From NCBI RefSeq assembly GCF_010726955.1, contig NZ_AP022603.1, forward strand, positions 1,736,001 through 1,800,000: a stretch of 64,000 nt of DNA, written 5' to 3'. Within the stretch, counting starts at the first letter, position 1; the number at the start of each line of letters is the position of its first letter. Made by a program: the position numbers and the translations under genes. This DNA comes from Mycolicibacterium fallax. GTDB taxonomy: Bacteria; Actinomycetota; Actinomycetes; Mycobacteriales; Mycobacteriaceae. Positions 49,650 through 60,942 of this stretch are shown piece by piece. A model generated the notes under the pieces. The model saw nothing but the letters and a program-made list of their open reading frames with translations, was not told the DNA's origin and did no database searches.

Positions 49650-50267
49650 TCAGTAGCTGACCCGGAACCCGCTCAGGATGGTGTCCATATCCGCGACGTA
49701 GTCGGCGTTGGTCGGATCAGCGGTCTGCATGGTCACCACCGCGCTGAAGGTCTTGCCCTCATGTGCGACCCCGACGATGACGGCGTTGACCGGCCGGCTC
49801 TCCAGGGTGTAGCCGACGGTCATCGCCGGATGTCCGCACACCAGCATCGTGTCGGCGGTCTCGACAGCCACCCCGTTGCTGCTCAGCTCGGCCAGCTCGA
49901 TGTCGATGACCTGCTGCGGGGTGGGCGATTTGGCCGTCATGTCGACGAGGGTGACCACCGCGTTCGGGGTGAAGTCGTCGGCCCGCATCCCGGTGTTGAC
50001 GATGACCCCGCGGACCGTCTCGGAGTCCATCGTGGTGTTGCGTTCCCAGCCCCGGGGCTGCGGCAGTTCCAGCGTCGGCTCGCCCGGGCCGCGCGGCGGC
50101 AGGGTCAGCAGCGGGGCGTCGGTGTACGCGCAGCCGTCGGCGGCGGCCTCTGCGGCCGGCGCCGGCTCGGTGGCGTTGTCGACGTCCTTAGGGCCGGCCG
50201 AGCAGCCGGCGAGCAGCAGCCCGCCGCACAGCAGCGCGGCCGCCGCACGCCGGGAAAAGCGCCCCAT
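49650..50267 (-). CDS. LpqN-family lipoprotein
   Basis: A 205-residue precursor with signal peptide and lipobox LAGC (C22). The mature domain begins after a short Glu/Ala/Asp linker and shows PLLTLPPRGPGEPTLELPQP, GWERNTTMDSETVRGVIVNT, AELSSNGVAVETADTMLVCG and ADYVADMDTILSGFRVSY, the pattern of the mycobacterial LpqN/LpqT lipoproteins. Located opposite and convergent with the catabolic operon. Some family members bind trehalose lipids or transporters; no role can be given for this one. Confidence 0.78.
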   Translation of the reverse strand: MGRFSRRAAAALLCGGLLLAGCSAGPKDVDNATEPAPAAEAAADGCAYTDAPLLTLPPRGPGEPTLELPQPRGWERNTTMDSETVRGVIVNTGMRADDFTPNAVVTLVDMTAKSPTPQQVIDIELAELSSNGVAVETADTMLVCGHPAMTVGYTLESRPVNAVIVGVAHEGKTFSAVVTMQTADPTNADYVADMDTILSGFRVSY

Positions 50268-50394
50268 TCCGACTCCTCTGCCTGGACTGACTAAACCTCC
50301 GCTAGACGGTACTCGAGCCGGGCGTGCCATGGCCCGGCCCGCGCGGGCGGCAAAGCGGTGCCGGGCCGGTCGCCACGGACGTATCATCGGCCGC

Positions 50395-50799
50395 GTGCCA
50401 ACCCCGCTGCGCGTCCTGGTGTACAGCGACAACGCCCGCACCCGCGAGCAGGTGCTGTTGGCGCTGGGCAAGCGGGTGCACCCCGACCTGCCCGAACTCG
50501 ACCACCTGGAGGTCGCGACCGCGCCGGTGGTGATCCGGGAGATGGACGCCGGCGGCGTGGACCTGGCGATTCTCGACGGCGAGGCCGCCCCGGCCGGCGG
50601 GATGGGCATCGCCAAGCAGCTCAAGGACGAGATCGTCGACTGCCCGCCGATCCTGGTGCTGACCGGCCGCCGCGACGACGCCTGGCTCGCCAAGTGGTCA
50701 CGCGCGGAAGCCGCCGTGCCGCATCCCATCGACCCGATCGTGTTGGCGAGCACGGTGACCGAGCTGTTGCGTCCCACCACCCGAAAGGACCCGCCGTGA
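50395..50799 (+). CDS. Stand-alone receiver-domain protein, degenerate (Rv3143-like)
   Basis: A 134-residue single receiver domain from GTG 50395. The phosphorylation Asp is kept (LAILDGEAAPAGG) and the Thr in VLTGR, but the acidic pair near the start is reduced to SDN (VLVYSDNARTR) and the conserved Lys is replaced by His (AVPHPIDP). There is no DNA-binding domain. Position just upstream of the Ddn-like gene and the nuo operon matches Rv3143. Phosphorylation-independent signalling or regulation of the nuo region is possible. Confidence 0.82.
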   Translation: MPTPLRVLVYSDNARTREQVLLALGKRVHPDLPELDHLEVATAPVVIREMDAGGVDLAILDGEAAPAGGMGIAKQLKDEIVDCPPILVLTGRRDDAWLAKWSRAEAAVPHPIDPIVLASTVTELLRPTTRKDPP

Positions 50800-51236
50800 C
50801 CAATGCCAGCGACTTCTCCTCGGCGCAGGAGCAGGACTTCAACCGTCGCAACATCGCCGAGTTCCAGGCAAACGGCGGCAAGGTCGGCGGCCCGTTCGAC
50901 GGCGTCGACCTGCTGCTGTTGCACACCGTCGGCGCCAAGTCCGGGCAGCCGCGGTTGCACCCGCTGGCCTATTTCGACATCGACGGTGCCCGCTACATCG
51001 TCGGGTCGGCGGCCGGTCGCGACGCGGACCCGGCCTGGGTGGCCAACGTGCGGGCCAACCCCGAGGTCCGGATCGAGGTCGGCGGCGCGGCTCCTGCTGC
51101 CGCGCGGGTCCGCAAGCTGCCCGACGCCGAGCGCAACCCGGTGTTCGCCGAGATCGCCCGGCGTTCCTCGGCGTTCGCCGCCTACCAGGACGCCACCGAC
51201 CGGGTGATCCCAGTGTTCGAGGTGCTGCCGGCCTGA
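50796..51236 (+). CDS. Ddn-like deazaflavin (F420)-dependent nitroreductase
   Basis: A 146-residue split-barrel protein of the deazaflavin-dependent nitroreductase/quinone reductase family. Family signs: DLLLLHTVGAKSGQPRLHPL, YIVGSAAGRDADPAWVANVR and ANPEVRIEV, with PVFAEIARRSSAFAAYQDAT near the end. Related enzymes reduce menaquinone with F420H2, which suits its place before the quinone-reducing complex I. Coupled by GTGA overlap to the receiver gene. Confidence 0.9.
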   Translation: MTNASDFSSAQEQDFNRRNIAEFQANGGKVGGPFDGVDLLLLHTVGAKSGQPRLHPLAYFDIDGARYIVGSAAGRDADPAWVANVRANPEVRIEVGGAAPAAARVRKLPDAERNPVFAEIARRSSAFAAYQDATDRVIPVFEVLPA

Positions 51237-51340
51237 CCCGGGCGGGCTCCTCCGCCGCACCCGCGGCCCCGCCGCACCCGCGTCGGCGGCCCTAACCAGC
51301 ACCCGCGGCCCTGCCCCGGCACCCGCGGCCCCGCACCTCG

Positions 51341-51396
51341 CGAGTGTGAAAATATTTTCACTGTCGAGCGCGAGTGTGAAAATATTTTCACACTCG
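51341..51396. repeat. Tandem pair of AT-centred palindromes
   Basis: CGAGTGTGAAAATATTTTCA occurs at 51341 and again at 51371, a 30-base period. The second copy is a perfect 26-base palindrome (51371-51396) centred on AATATT; the first keeps the inner 18 bases and then diverges. They resemble paired dimeric-protein binding sites or hairpin ends. Confidence 0.75.
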
Positions 51397-51411
51397 ACGG
51401 GGACAGAGCCG

Positions 51412-51585
51412 GGCGGCAGCCCGCGCAGCACACTCACGGGGCGCAGACGCAGGCGGCAGCCCGCGCAGCACACTCACGGGGCGCAGACGCAGGCGGCAGC
51501 CCGCGCAGCACACTCACGGGGCAGACCCAGGCGGCAGCCCGGGCAGCACATTCACCGGGCAGACCGAAACCGCAGCCCCCGGGCA
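51412..51585. repeat. 40-base minisatellite, 4 full units and a partial
   Basis: Units start with GGCGGCAGCC at 51412, 51452, 51492 and 51530, then a decayed fifth near 51570. The first two are identical over 40 bases; the third lacks two bases near its end; the fourth has several substitutions. Unit length is not a multiple of three, so this is not a protein repeat. It resembles mycobacterial VNTR loci. Confidence 0.8.
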
Positions 51586-51851
51586 GGCCGCCGAGCGCGT
51601 AGGTCTCAAGCGCACAGACCGGCCGACGCACCAGCACAGCACCGACACCAGCGGACATCCCCGGTAAATACCCCCGCCGGCGTGGGGATTTAGCCAGCGA
51701 AAAACACTGTGCGCGTTGAATATCCGCGCGAAGCCCCGGCCATCCCGGTACTACCACCGATAAGTAGACAAAATCCCGCCGCGCACCACGAACCCGACTA
51801 CGGTGTGGGGTAGCTCACCTCTACAGCCACACCCGAGGAGCCGCCCGGCGT

Positions 51852-52214
51852 ATGGACCTCTACACGCCCATCCTGATCCTGGGGGTGATTGCTGCCCTTT
51901 TCGCGGTCGGATCGGTGGGCATCGCGGTGCTGATCGGCCCGCGCCGCTACAACCGGGCCAAGCTGGAGGCCTACGAGTGCGGCATCGAGCCCACCCAATC
52001 CCTCGAACACCCAGGTCAGCGCTTCCCGATCAAGTACTACCTGACCGCGATGCTGTTCATCGTCTTCGACATCGAGATCGTCTTTCTCTACCCGTGGGCG
52101 GTGACCTTCGATCGGCTCGGCCTGTTTGCCCTGATTGAGATGGTGCTGTTCGTGGCGGCCGTGTTCGTCGCGTACGCCTACGTGTGGCGCCGGGGTGGTC
52201 TGGAATGGGACTAG
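51852..52214 (+). CDS. nuoA: NADH-quinone oxidoreductase subunit A
   Basis: A 120-residue membrane subunit with three helices; the loop [20 protein letters not shown] and helix [20 protein letters not shown] are family hallmarks. First gene of the proton-pumping complex I operon. Overlaps nuoB by 10 bases. GAGGAG lies upstream. Confidence 0.97.
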   Translation: MDLYTPILILGVIAALFAVGSVGIAVLIGPRRYNRAKLEAYECGIEPTQSLEHPGQRFPIKYYLTAMLFIVFDIEIVFLYPWAVTFDRLGLFALIEMVLFVAAVFVAYAYVWRRGGLEWD

Positions 52215-52759
52215 AGGAGGCGCTGCCGGGCGGCATCCTGCTGACCACGGTGGAGAAGATCGCCGGGTTCGTCCGCAAGGGCTCGCTGTGGCCCGCGACG
52301 TTCGGGCTGGCCTGCTGCGCAATCGAGATGATGGCGACGGCCGGCCCGCGCTTCGACATTGCCCGGTTCGGGATGGAGCGGTTCTCCGCCACCCCGCGGC
52401 AGGCCGACCTGATGATCGTCGCCGGGCGGGTCAGCCAGAAGATGGCGCCGGTGCTGCGCCAGGTCTACGACCAGATGGTCGAGCCCAAGTGGGTGCTCGC
52501 GATGGGCGTGTGCGCCTCCTCCGGCGGCATGTTCAACAATTACGCGATCGTGCAGGGCGTCGACCACATCGTGCCGGTCGACATCTATCTGCCCGGCTGC
52601 CCGCCGCGCCCGGAGATGCTGCTCAACGCCATCCTGATGCTGCACGCCAAGATCGCCGAGATGCCCCTCGGCGTGCACCGCGAGCAGGTGGTGGCCGCCG
52701 CCGAGGCCGCCGCGCTGGCCTCACCGACCACGCTGGAGCTCAAGGGGTTGTTGCGATGA
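52205..52759 (+). CDS. nuoB: NADH-quinone oxidoreductase subunit B
   Basis: The 184-residue subunit carries cluster N2, which hands electrons to quinone. Cys ligands: [10 protein letters not shown] (two adjacent Cys), [11 protein letters not shown] and PGCPPRPE. Start ATG 52205 lies inside nuoA. Ends with a 4-base overlap with nuoC. Confidence 0.97.
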   Translation: MGLEEALPGGILLTTVEKIAGFVRKGSLWPATFGLACCAIEMMATAGPRFDIARFGMERFSATPRQADLMIVAGRVSQKMAPVLRQVYDQMVEPKWVLAMGVCASSGGMFNNYAIVQGVDHIVPVDIYLPGCPPRPEMLLNAILMLHAKIAEMPLGVHREQVVAAAEAAALASPTTLELKGLLR

Positions 52760-53439
52760 GCGACGAGACCCCCGGCCCCGACCAGGGCCCCGACGTCATC
52801 GCGGTGCGCCGCGGCATGTTCGGTGCGGCCGGCACCGGCGACACCTCCGGCTACGGCCGGCTGCAACAGCCGGTCACCCTGCCCGGCGGGTCCGAGCGCC
52901 CCTACGGCGGCTACTTCGACGCCGTGGTGGACCGGCTCGCCGAGGTGCTCGGCGACCAGTTCCCGCACAGCGTCGAACGCGTTGTGGTGCACCGCGACCA
53001 GCTCACCCTGCAGATCGCCCGGTTCCGGCTGCCGACGGTGGCCCGGGCCCTGCGCGACGATCCGCAGCTGCGATTCGAGTTCTGCGCCGGGGTGTCCGGC
53101 GTGCACTACCCGGGCGACACCGACCGCGAACTACGCGCCCACTACCCGCTGATGTCGATCACCCATAATCGGCGGATCCAGCTGGAGGTCGCCTGCCCGG
53201 ACACCGATCCCCATGTGCCGTCGCTGTTTTCGGTGTATCCGACCACCGACTGGCACGAGCGCGAAACCTATGACTTCTTCGGCATCATCTTCGACGGGCA
53301 TCCCGGCCTGACCCGCATCGAGATGCCCGACGACTGGGAGGGCCACCCGCAGCGCAAGGATTACCCGCTCGGCGGCATCCCCGTCGAGTACCACGGCGCC
53401 ACCATCCCGCCGCCCGATCAGCGCAGGGCCTACTCATGA
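52756..53439 (+). CDS. nuoC: NADH-quinone oxidoreductase subunit C
   Basis: A 227-residue peripheral-arm subunit with 49 kDa partner-binding motifs ([52 protein letters not shown]). N-terminal 45 residues are variable. ATG 52756 gives [10 protein letters not shown]. Coupled to nuoD by 4-base overlap. Confidence 0.96.
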   Translation: MSDETPGPDQGPDVIAVRRGMFGAAGTGDTSGYGRLQQPVTLPGGSERPYGGYFDAVVDRLAEVLGDQFPHSVERVVVHRDQLTLQIARFRLPTVARALRDDPQLRFEFCAGVSGVHYPGDTDRELRAHYPLMSITHNRRIQLEVACPDTDPHVPSLFSVYPTTDWHERETYDFFGIIFDGHPGLTRIEMPDDWEGHPQRKDYPLGGIPVEYHGATIPPPDQRRAYS

Positions 53440-54731
53440 CCGACACCGTGATCACCCTGGGCGGACAGGACTGGGACGAGGTGCTCGCCGCCGCCCGGGC
53501 CGACGACCCCGGCAGCGAACGGATCGTGGTCAACATGGGTCCGCAGCACCCGTCCACCCACGGGGTGCTGCGGCTGATCCTGGAGATCGACGGCGAGACC
53601 GTCACCCAGGCCCGCTGCGGCATCGGCTACCTACACACCGGTATCGAAAAGAACCTGGAGTACCGGAACTGGACCCAGGGCGTGACGTTCGTGACCCGGA
53701 TGGACTACCTGTCGCCGTTATTCAACGAGACGGTCTATTGCCTCGGGGTGGAGAAGCTGCTCGGCATCACCGATGACATCCCGGAGCGCGCCACGGTGAT
53801 CCGGGTGGCGCTGATGGAGCTGAACCGGATCTCCAGCCACCTGGTGGCGCTGGCCACCGGCGGCATGGAGCTCGGCGCGATGAGCGCGATGTTCTACGGG
53901 TTCCGGGAACGCGAGGAGATCCTCAACGTCTTCGAGGCGATCACCGGGCTGCGGATGAACCACGCCTACATCCGGCCCGGCGGGCTGGCCGCCGACCTGC
54001 CCGACGACGGCGTGGCCGGGATCCGCCACCTGCTCGACATCCTGCCCGCCCGGCTGCTCGACCTGGACAAGCTGCTGCGGGAGAACACCATCTGGAAGGC
54101 CCGCACCCGCGACGTGGGCTACCTGGATCTGGCCGGCTGCATGGCACTCGGCGTCAGCGGCCCGGTGCTGCGTTCCACCGGCCTGCCGCACGACCTGCGC
54201 CGAGCCCAACCCTATTGCGGCTACCAGGATTACGAGTTCGACGTGATCACCGGGGACAACAGCGACTGCTATGACCGGTTCCTCATCCGGGTCGACGAGA
54301 TGTACCAGTCGCTGCGCATCGTCCGGCAATGCCTGGACCGCCTGGAGCCCGGACCGGTGATGATCGCCGACCGGAAGCTGGCCTGGCCGGCCGACCTGGA
54401 GCTGGGTCCCGACGGGCTGGGCAACTCCCCCGCGCACATCGCCCGGATCATGGGCACCTCGATGGAGGGCCTGATCCACCACTTCAAGCTGGTCACCGAG
54501 GGAATCCGGGTGCCCGCCGGGCAGTGCTACGTGGCGGTGGAGTCCCCGCGCGGGGAACTCGGCGTGCACATGGTCTCCGACGGCGGAACCCGGCCCTACC
54601 GGGTGCATTACCGCGACCCGTCGTTCACCAACCTGCAGGCCGTCGCCGCGATGAGCGAGGGCGCCATGGTGGCCGACCTGATCGCGTCGGTGGCCTCCAT
54701 CGATCCGGTGATGGGCGGTGTCGACCGGTGA
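53436..54731 (+). CDS. nuoD: NADH-quinone oxidoreductase subunit D
   Basis: A 431-residue hydrogenase-like subunit that forms the quinone pocket with NuoB. Key segments: [56 protein letters not shown] and the C-terminal [13 protein letters not shown]...DPVMGGVDR ending. Quinone-site His of HPSTHG is present. Confidence 0.97.
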   Translation: MTDTVITLGGQDWDEVLAAARADDPGSERIVVNMGPQHPSTHGVLRLILEIDGETVTQARCGIGYLHTGIEKNLEYRNWTQGVTFVTRMDYLSPLFNETVYCLGVEKLLGITDDIPERATVIRVALMELNRISSHLVALATGGMELGAMSAMFYGFREREEILNVFEAITGLRMNHAYIRPGGLAADLPDDGVAGIRHLLDILPARLLDLDKLLRENTIWKARTRDVGYLDLAGCMALGVSGPVLRSTGLPHDLRRAQPYCGYQDYEFDVITGDNSDCYDRFLIRVDEMYQSLRIVRQCLDRLEPGPVMIADRKLAWPADLELGPDGLGNSPAHIARIMGTSMEGLIHHFKLVTEGIRVPAGQCYVAVESPRGELGVHMVSDGGTRPYRVHYRDPSFTNLQAVAAMSEGAMVADLIASVASIDPVMGGVDR

Positions 54732-55446
54732 GCATCGACCTGCCGCTGGGATCGCGGCCCGAGGAACCGATCTCGCCGATCGGCGGCCCGCGCCGCTACC
54801 CCGCCGAGGTGACCGCCCGGCTGGCCGACGACGCGGCGACCATCATCGCCCGCTACCCGCAGGCCCGCTCGGCGCTGCTGCCGCTGCTGCACCTGGTGCA
54901 GTCGCAGGACAGCTACCTCACCCAGGCCGGGATCGATTTCTGCGCGGCACAATTGGGGCTGACGCACGCCGAGGTCACCGCGGTGGCCACCTTTTACACC
55001 ATGTACCGGCGCAGCCCGACCGGCCGCTACCTGGTCGGGGTCTGCACCAACACGCTGTGCGCGATCATGGGCGGTGACGCCATCCTGGCCACCCTGCAGG
55101 ACCATCTCGGCATCCCGGCCGGCGAGACCACCGACGACGGCACCATCACCCTGGAGCACATCGAGTGCAATGCGGCGTGCGACTACGCGCCGGTGGTGAT
55201 GGTGAACTGGGAGTTCTTCGACAATCAAACCCCCTCCAGCGCAACCGCTCTCGCCGACGAACTACGTGCGGGCAACACCGTGGTACCGACCCGCGGCGCG
55301 GCGCTGTGCCCGTTCTCCCAGACCTCCCGCACGCTGGCCGGGCTGCCCGATCCCCGCCCCGACACCGGGCCGGCCAGTGCCGGGGAGGCCACCCTGGCCG
55401 GGCTGCGGGTCGCCCGCGCCAACGGCATGACCACGCCCGAGGCGCC

Positions 55447-55450
<4 letters not shown>
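54728..55450 (+). CDS. nuoE: NADH-quinone oxidoreductase subunit E
   Basis: A 240-residue thioredoxin-like subunit binding [2Fe-2S] cluster N1a: [13 protein letters not shown] and [16 protein letters not shown] supply four Cys. Starts at GTG 54728 in the nuoD stop. The C-terminal 60 residues beyond the core are Ala/Thr-rich, as in other mycobacteria. Confidence 0.96.
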
Positions 55451-56762
<1,312 letters not shown>

Positions 56763-56766
<4 letters not shown>

Positions 56767-59138
56767 CGATGACCGATCCGCAGCGCGACGCGCCGCCGGT
56801 GGAGATGGTCACCCTGACCATCGATGATCAGCAGGTCAGCGTACCCAAGGGCACCTTGGTGATTCGCGCGGCCGAGCTGATCGGCGTGCAGATCCCCCGG
56901 TTCTGCGACCACCCGCTGCTCGAACCCGTCGGCGCCTGCCGGCAGTGCCTGGTGGAGGTCGAGGGCCAGCGCAAGCCGATGGCGTCGTGCACCATCACCG
57001 TGGCCCCCGAGATGGTGGTGCGCACCCAGCACACCAGCGCCGACGCGGAGAAGGCGCAGCGCGGCGTGATGGAGCTGCTGCTGATCAACCATCCGCTGGA
57101 CTGCCCGGTGTGCGACAAGGGCGGGGAATGCCCCCTGCAGAACCAGGCGATGTCCACCGGCCGGCCCGAGACCCGCTTCGACGACGTCAAACGCACCTTC
57201 CCCAAACCGATTCCGCTGTCGGAGGCGGTGCTGCTGGACCGGGAACGCTGCGTGCTGTGCGCGCGCTGCACCCGGTTCTCCACCGAGATCGCCGGTGACC
57301 CGCTGATCGCACTGCTGGAACGCGGTGCGCTGCAGCAGGTCGGCATCGGCGCGGGCGAACCGCTGGACTCCTATTTCTCCGGCAACACCGTGCAGATCTG
57401 CCCGGTCGGCGCGCTGACCGGCACCAGCTACCGGTTCCGGGCCCGCCCCTTCGACCTGGTCTCGGTGCCCAGCGTGTGCGAGCACTGCGCGTCGGGCTGC
57501 GCGCAGCGCACCGACCATCGCCGCGGCAAGGTGCTGCGGCGGCTGGCCGGCGACGATCCCGAGGTCAACGAGGAGTGGAACTGCGACAAGGGCCGCTGGG
57601 CGTTTCAGTACACCCGGGTCGGCGACCGGATCACCACTCCGCTGGTGCGCGACGGCGACGCGCTGCGCCCGGCGTCCTGGCCGGAGGCACTCGCGGTGGC
57701 CGCCCGCGGGCTGTCCCGGGCCCGCGCCGCCGGGGTCCTGGTCGGCGGCCGCAGCACCGTGTCGGACGCCTACGCCTACGCCAAGTTCGCCCGAATGGTG
57801 CTGGGCACCAACGACATCGACTTCCGCGCCCGCAGCCATTCGCCCGAGGAGGCCGATTTCCTGGCCGCCGCGGTGGCCGGGCGCTACCGCGGCCTCACCT
57901 ACACCCAGCTGCAGGACGCGCCGGCGGTGGTCCTGGCCGGCTTCGAACCCGAAGAGGAATCCCCGATCGTCTTCCTGCGGCTGCGCAAGGCGGTGCGCAC
58001 GCGCGGTCAGCAGGTCATCGCGATCGCGCCGTTCGCCTCGCGCGGCTCCGGCCGGCTCGGCGCCGAGGTGATCGCCACCGTGCCGGGCGACGAGGCGGCC
58101 GCGCTGCACGCCCTGGCCGGCCGGCTGCCCGCCGGCGCAGTCATCCTGGTCGGCGAGCGGCTGGCGACCAGCCCCGGCGCGCTGTCGGCCGCCGGTGCCC
58201 TCGCGGCGGCCACCGGTGCACAACTGGCCTGGATCCCGCGCCGGGCCGGGGAACGCGGCGCGCTGGAGGCCGGTTGCCTGCCCGGCCTGCTGCCCGGCGG
58301 GCGTCCGGCCCACGACCCCGCCGCGCGCGATCAGGTCGCCGCGCTGTGGGGCATCGAGGCGCTGCCGGACTCCCCCGGCCGCGACACCGCCGGGATACTG
58401 TCCGCCGTCACCGCCGGGGATCTCGATGCGCTGCTGATCGGCGGGGTGGAACCGGCCGACCTGCCCGCACCCGGGCAGGCCCGGGCAGCGCTGGCCGCCG
58501 CCGGATTCGTGGTCAGCCTGGAACTGCGGGAGAGCGAGGTGACCGCCGCCGCCGATGTGGTGTTCCCGGTCGCGCCGGTCGATGAGAAGGCCGGTGCGTT
58601 CCTGAATTGGGAGGCCCGCTGGCGGCCGTTCGCCGCCGCGCTGCCCAGCAACGCCAACACCGACCTGCGGGTGCTCGCCGTGCTGGCCGCCGAACTCGGC
58701 CACGATCTCGGGCTCTCGGACGCCACCAGTGTGGTCGGCGAACTCACCGCGCTCGGCGAGTGGACCGGGGCTCGCATCCCCGCACCGGCCACCCTCGGCC
58801 CCGGTTCGCGGCTGCCCGGGCCCGGCGAAGCGGTGCTGGCCGGCTGGCGAATGCTGCTGGACCGGGGCCGGGCCCAGGACGGCGAACAGCCGCTGGCGGC
58901 CACCGCCCGGCCGACCGTCGCGCGGCTGTCCGCGTCGACGGCCGCCGGGCTCGGCGCGGCCGAGGGCGAGCCGATCGTGGTGTCCACCGAGCACGGGACC
59001 GTCGTCGCGCCGCTGGCGATCACCGCAATGCCCGACGCGGTGGTGTGGCTGCCGCTGAACTCGGCCGGCAGCGCCGTGCACGACCAGCTCGGCGTCGAGC
59101 CCGGCGCCGTCGTCCGCATCGATCGGGGCCGGCCATGA
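56763..59138 (+). CDS. nuoG: NADH-quinone oxidoreductase subunit G
   Basis: A 791-residue Fe-S and molybdopterin-oxidoreductase-like subunit. N-terminal clusters: [20 protein letters not shown] (N1b), [17 protein letters not shown] (N5 region), [10 protein letters not shown] (N4), and the extra N7 set [18 protein letters not shown]...WNCDKGRW found in a subset of bacteria. The C-terminal half keeps the fold of molybdenum enzymes without a functional cofactor site. GTG 56763 start. Confidence 0.97.
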
Positions 59139-60364
59139 CCCATCCCGATCCCACCCTGTTCGGCCACGACCCGCTGTGGCTGATGGCCGTGAAGGCCGTC
59201 GCGATCTTCGGTTTCCTGGTGCTGACCGTGCTGGTGGCGATCCTGCTGGAACGAAAGATCCTGGGCCGCATGCAGTCCCGGTTCGGCCCCAACCGGGTCG
59301 GTCCGTGGGGCCTGCTGCAGTCGCTGGCCGACGGGGTGAAGCTCGCCCTCAAGGAGGGCCTGCTGCCGGCCGGGGTGGACAAACCCATCTACCTGCTGGC
59401 CCCGGTCATCGCGACCGTCCCGGCGATCCTGGCGTTCGCGGTCATCCCGATGGGGCCCGCGGTGAGCATCGCCGGGCATCGCACCCCGTTGCAGCTCACC
59501 GACCTGTCCGTGGCGGTGCTCTACGTGCTGGCGGTGACCTCGATCGGGGTGTACGGCATCGTGCTGGCCGGCTGGTCCTCCGGCTCGACGTACCCGCTGC
59601 TGGGCGGGCTGCGCTCCAGCGCGCAGGTGATCTCCTACGAGATCGCGATGGCGCTGTCGTTCGCCGCGGTGTTCCTCTACGCCGGCACCATGTCCACCTC
59701 GGGCATCGTCGCCGCCCAGGACCGCACCTGGTACATCTTCCTGCTGCTGCCGTCGTTCGCGGTGTACCTGGTCTCGATGGTCGGCGAGACCAACCGCGCC
59801 CCGTTCGACCTGCCCGAGGCCGAGGGCGAACTGGTCGCCGGGTTCCACACCGAGTACTCGTCGCTGAAGTTCGCGATGTTCATGCTGGCCGAGTACATCA
59901 ACATGACCACGGTGTCGGCGCTGGCCACCACGATGTTCCTCGGCGGCTGGCACGCGCCGTGGCCGCTGAGCCTGCTCGACGGGGCCAATTCCGGTTGGCT
60001 GCCGCTGATCTGGTTCGTCGCCAAGGTCTGGCTGTTCCTGTTCTTCTTCATGTGGCTGCGGGCGTCGCTGCCGCGGCTGCGCTACGACCAGTTCATGGCG
60101 CTGGGCTGGAAGATCCTGATCCCGTTCTCGCTGGTCTGGATCATGGTCGTCGCGCTCAGCCGCACGCTGCGTGCCGAGGGCCACTCGGTCTGGAGCACGG
60201 TGGCGGTCAACGTCGCGTTCACCCTCGTCGTCGTCGCCGTGTTCGCGGTGCGACGACGACGGCGGCGCAGGCGAATCCCGCCGCCGGACCCGCAGCCCGG
60301 CGGGTTCCCGGTACCGCCGCTGCCCGGACAATCGCCTCCGCGAAGGGAGACCGCAGATGCCTAA
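59135..60364 (+). CDS. nuoH: NADH-quinone oxidoreductase subunit H
   Basis: The 409-residue membrane subunit at the quinone-channel interface. Eight helices; conserved loops [20 protein letters not shown] and the segment [40 protein letters not shown] polar Arg/Pro-rich C-terminal tail ([18 protein letters not shown]) is unusual in length. Its last codons overlap a small duplicated ORF (60357). Confidence 0.97.
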   Translation: MTHPDPTLFGHDPLWLMAVKAVAIFGFLVLTVLVAILLERKILGRMQSRFGPNRVGPWGLLQSLADGVKLALKEGLLPAGVDKPIYLLAPVIATVPAILAFAVIPMGPAVSIAGHRTPLQLTDLSVAVLYVLAVTSIGVYGIVLAGWSSGSTYPLLGGLRSSAQVISYEIAMALSFAAVFLYAGTMSTSGIVAAQDRTWYIFLLLPSFAVYLVSMVGETNRAPFDLPEAEGELVAGFHTEYSSLKFAMFMLAEYINMTTVSALATTMFLGGWHAPWPLSLLDGANSGWLPLIWFVAKVWLFLFFFMWLRASLPRLRYDQFMALGWKILIPFSLVWIMVVALSRTLRAEGHSVWSTVAVNVAFTLVVVAVFAVRRRRRRRRIPPPDPQPGGFPVPPLPGQSPPRRETADA

Positions 60365-60428
60365 CCTTTTGCAGGCCCTGGCCGGCTTCGGCGTGACGCT
60401 GGGTCTCCGGGGGGCCACCCGTGGCTAA
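60357..60428 (+). CDS. 23-residue leader peptide from a nuoI 5' duplication
   Basis: ATG 60357, with GGGAG eight bases upstream, opens [20 protein letters not shown] then TRG and stop. The first 15 residues repeat the start of nuoI ([14 protein letters not shown]) because positions 60361-60400 and 60425-60464 are a tandem duplication (40 bases, two mismatches, 64-base shift). Its stop codon overlaps the nuoI GTG, so it could couple translation from nuoH to nuoI. Whether the peptide matters is unknown. Confidence 0.55.
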   Translation: MPNLLQALAGFGVTLGLRGATRG

Positions 60429-60464
60429 CCTTTTGCAGGCCCTGGCCGGGTTTGGCGTGACGCT
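60361..60464. repeat. 64-base tandem duplication at the nuoI start
   Basis: Copy 1 at 60361-60400 and copy 2 at 60425-60464 share 38 of 40 positions (CTAACCTTTTGCAGGCCCTG at the start). The shift is not a multiple of three, so only one copy can be in frame with nuoI. Confidence 0.88.
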
Positions 60465-60942
60465 GAGAACGATGTTCACGCGTCCGGTCACCGAGCAGTA
60501 CCCCGACGTCAAGGAACCCACCGCCGCGCGCTATCACGGCCGCCACCAACTCAACCGGTATCCCGACGGGCTGGAGAAGTGCATCGGCTGCGAGCTGTGC
60601 GCCTGGGCGTGCCCGGCCGACGCCATCTTCGTCGAGGGCGCCGACAACACCGAGGAGGCCCGGTTCTCCCCCGGTGAACGCTACGGCCGGGTCTACCAGA
60701 TCAACTATCTGCGCTGCATCGGTTGCGGGCTGTGTATCGAGGCCTGCCCGACCCGGGCGCTGACCATGACCAACGACTACGAGCTGGCCGACGACAATCG
60801 CCGAGACCTGATCTACGGCAAGGACAAACTGCTCGCCCCGCTGGAACCCGGGATGGCCGCGCCACCGCACCCGATGGCACCGGGCACCGTCGACGACGAC
60901 TACTACCTGGGCCGTGTCCCCGCCGCACCGGAGTACCCATGA
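60421..60942 (+). CDS. nuoI: NADH-quinone oxidoreductase subunit I
   Basis: A 173-residue ferredoxin-like subunit with two [4Fe-4S] motifs: [12 protein letters not shown] near residue 55 and [12 protein letters not shown] near 99, clusters N6a and N6b. GTG 60421 after GGGGGG is the first usable start; the M. tuberculosis protein has a longer N-terminus, which here appears replaced by the duplicated segment. C-terminus [16 protein letters not shown]. Confidence 0.95.
   Translation: MANLLQALAGFGVTLRTMFTRPVTEQYPDVKEPTAARYHGRHQLNRYPDGLEKCIGCELCAWACPADAIFVEGADNTEEARFSPGERYGRVYQINYLRCIGCGLCIEACPTRALTMTNDYELADDNRRDLIYGKDKLLAPLEPGMAAPPHPMAPGTVDDDYYLGRVPAAPEYP

Larger units (their letters stand above)
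51237..51851. other. 615-base gap before nuoA with palindromes and minisatellite
   Basis: No gene is supported here. It holds two palindromes (51341-51396), a four- to five-unit tandem repeat (51412-51585), then about 260 bases of ordinary sequence that must contain the nuo promoter. A GAGGAG ribosome site precedes nuoA. Confidence 0.75.

Noticed and set aside
51412..51585. CRISPR-like array
   Set aside because: The 40-base units are head-to-tail with no unique spacers and no cas genes nearby; it is a minisatellite.
51346..51693. Open frame of 115 codons through the minisatellite
   Set aside because: Composition is Arg/Pro/His-rich, the 40-base period breaks any peptide repeat, and there is no ribosome site.
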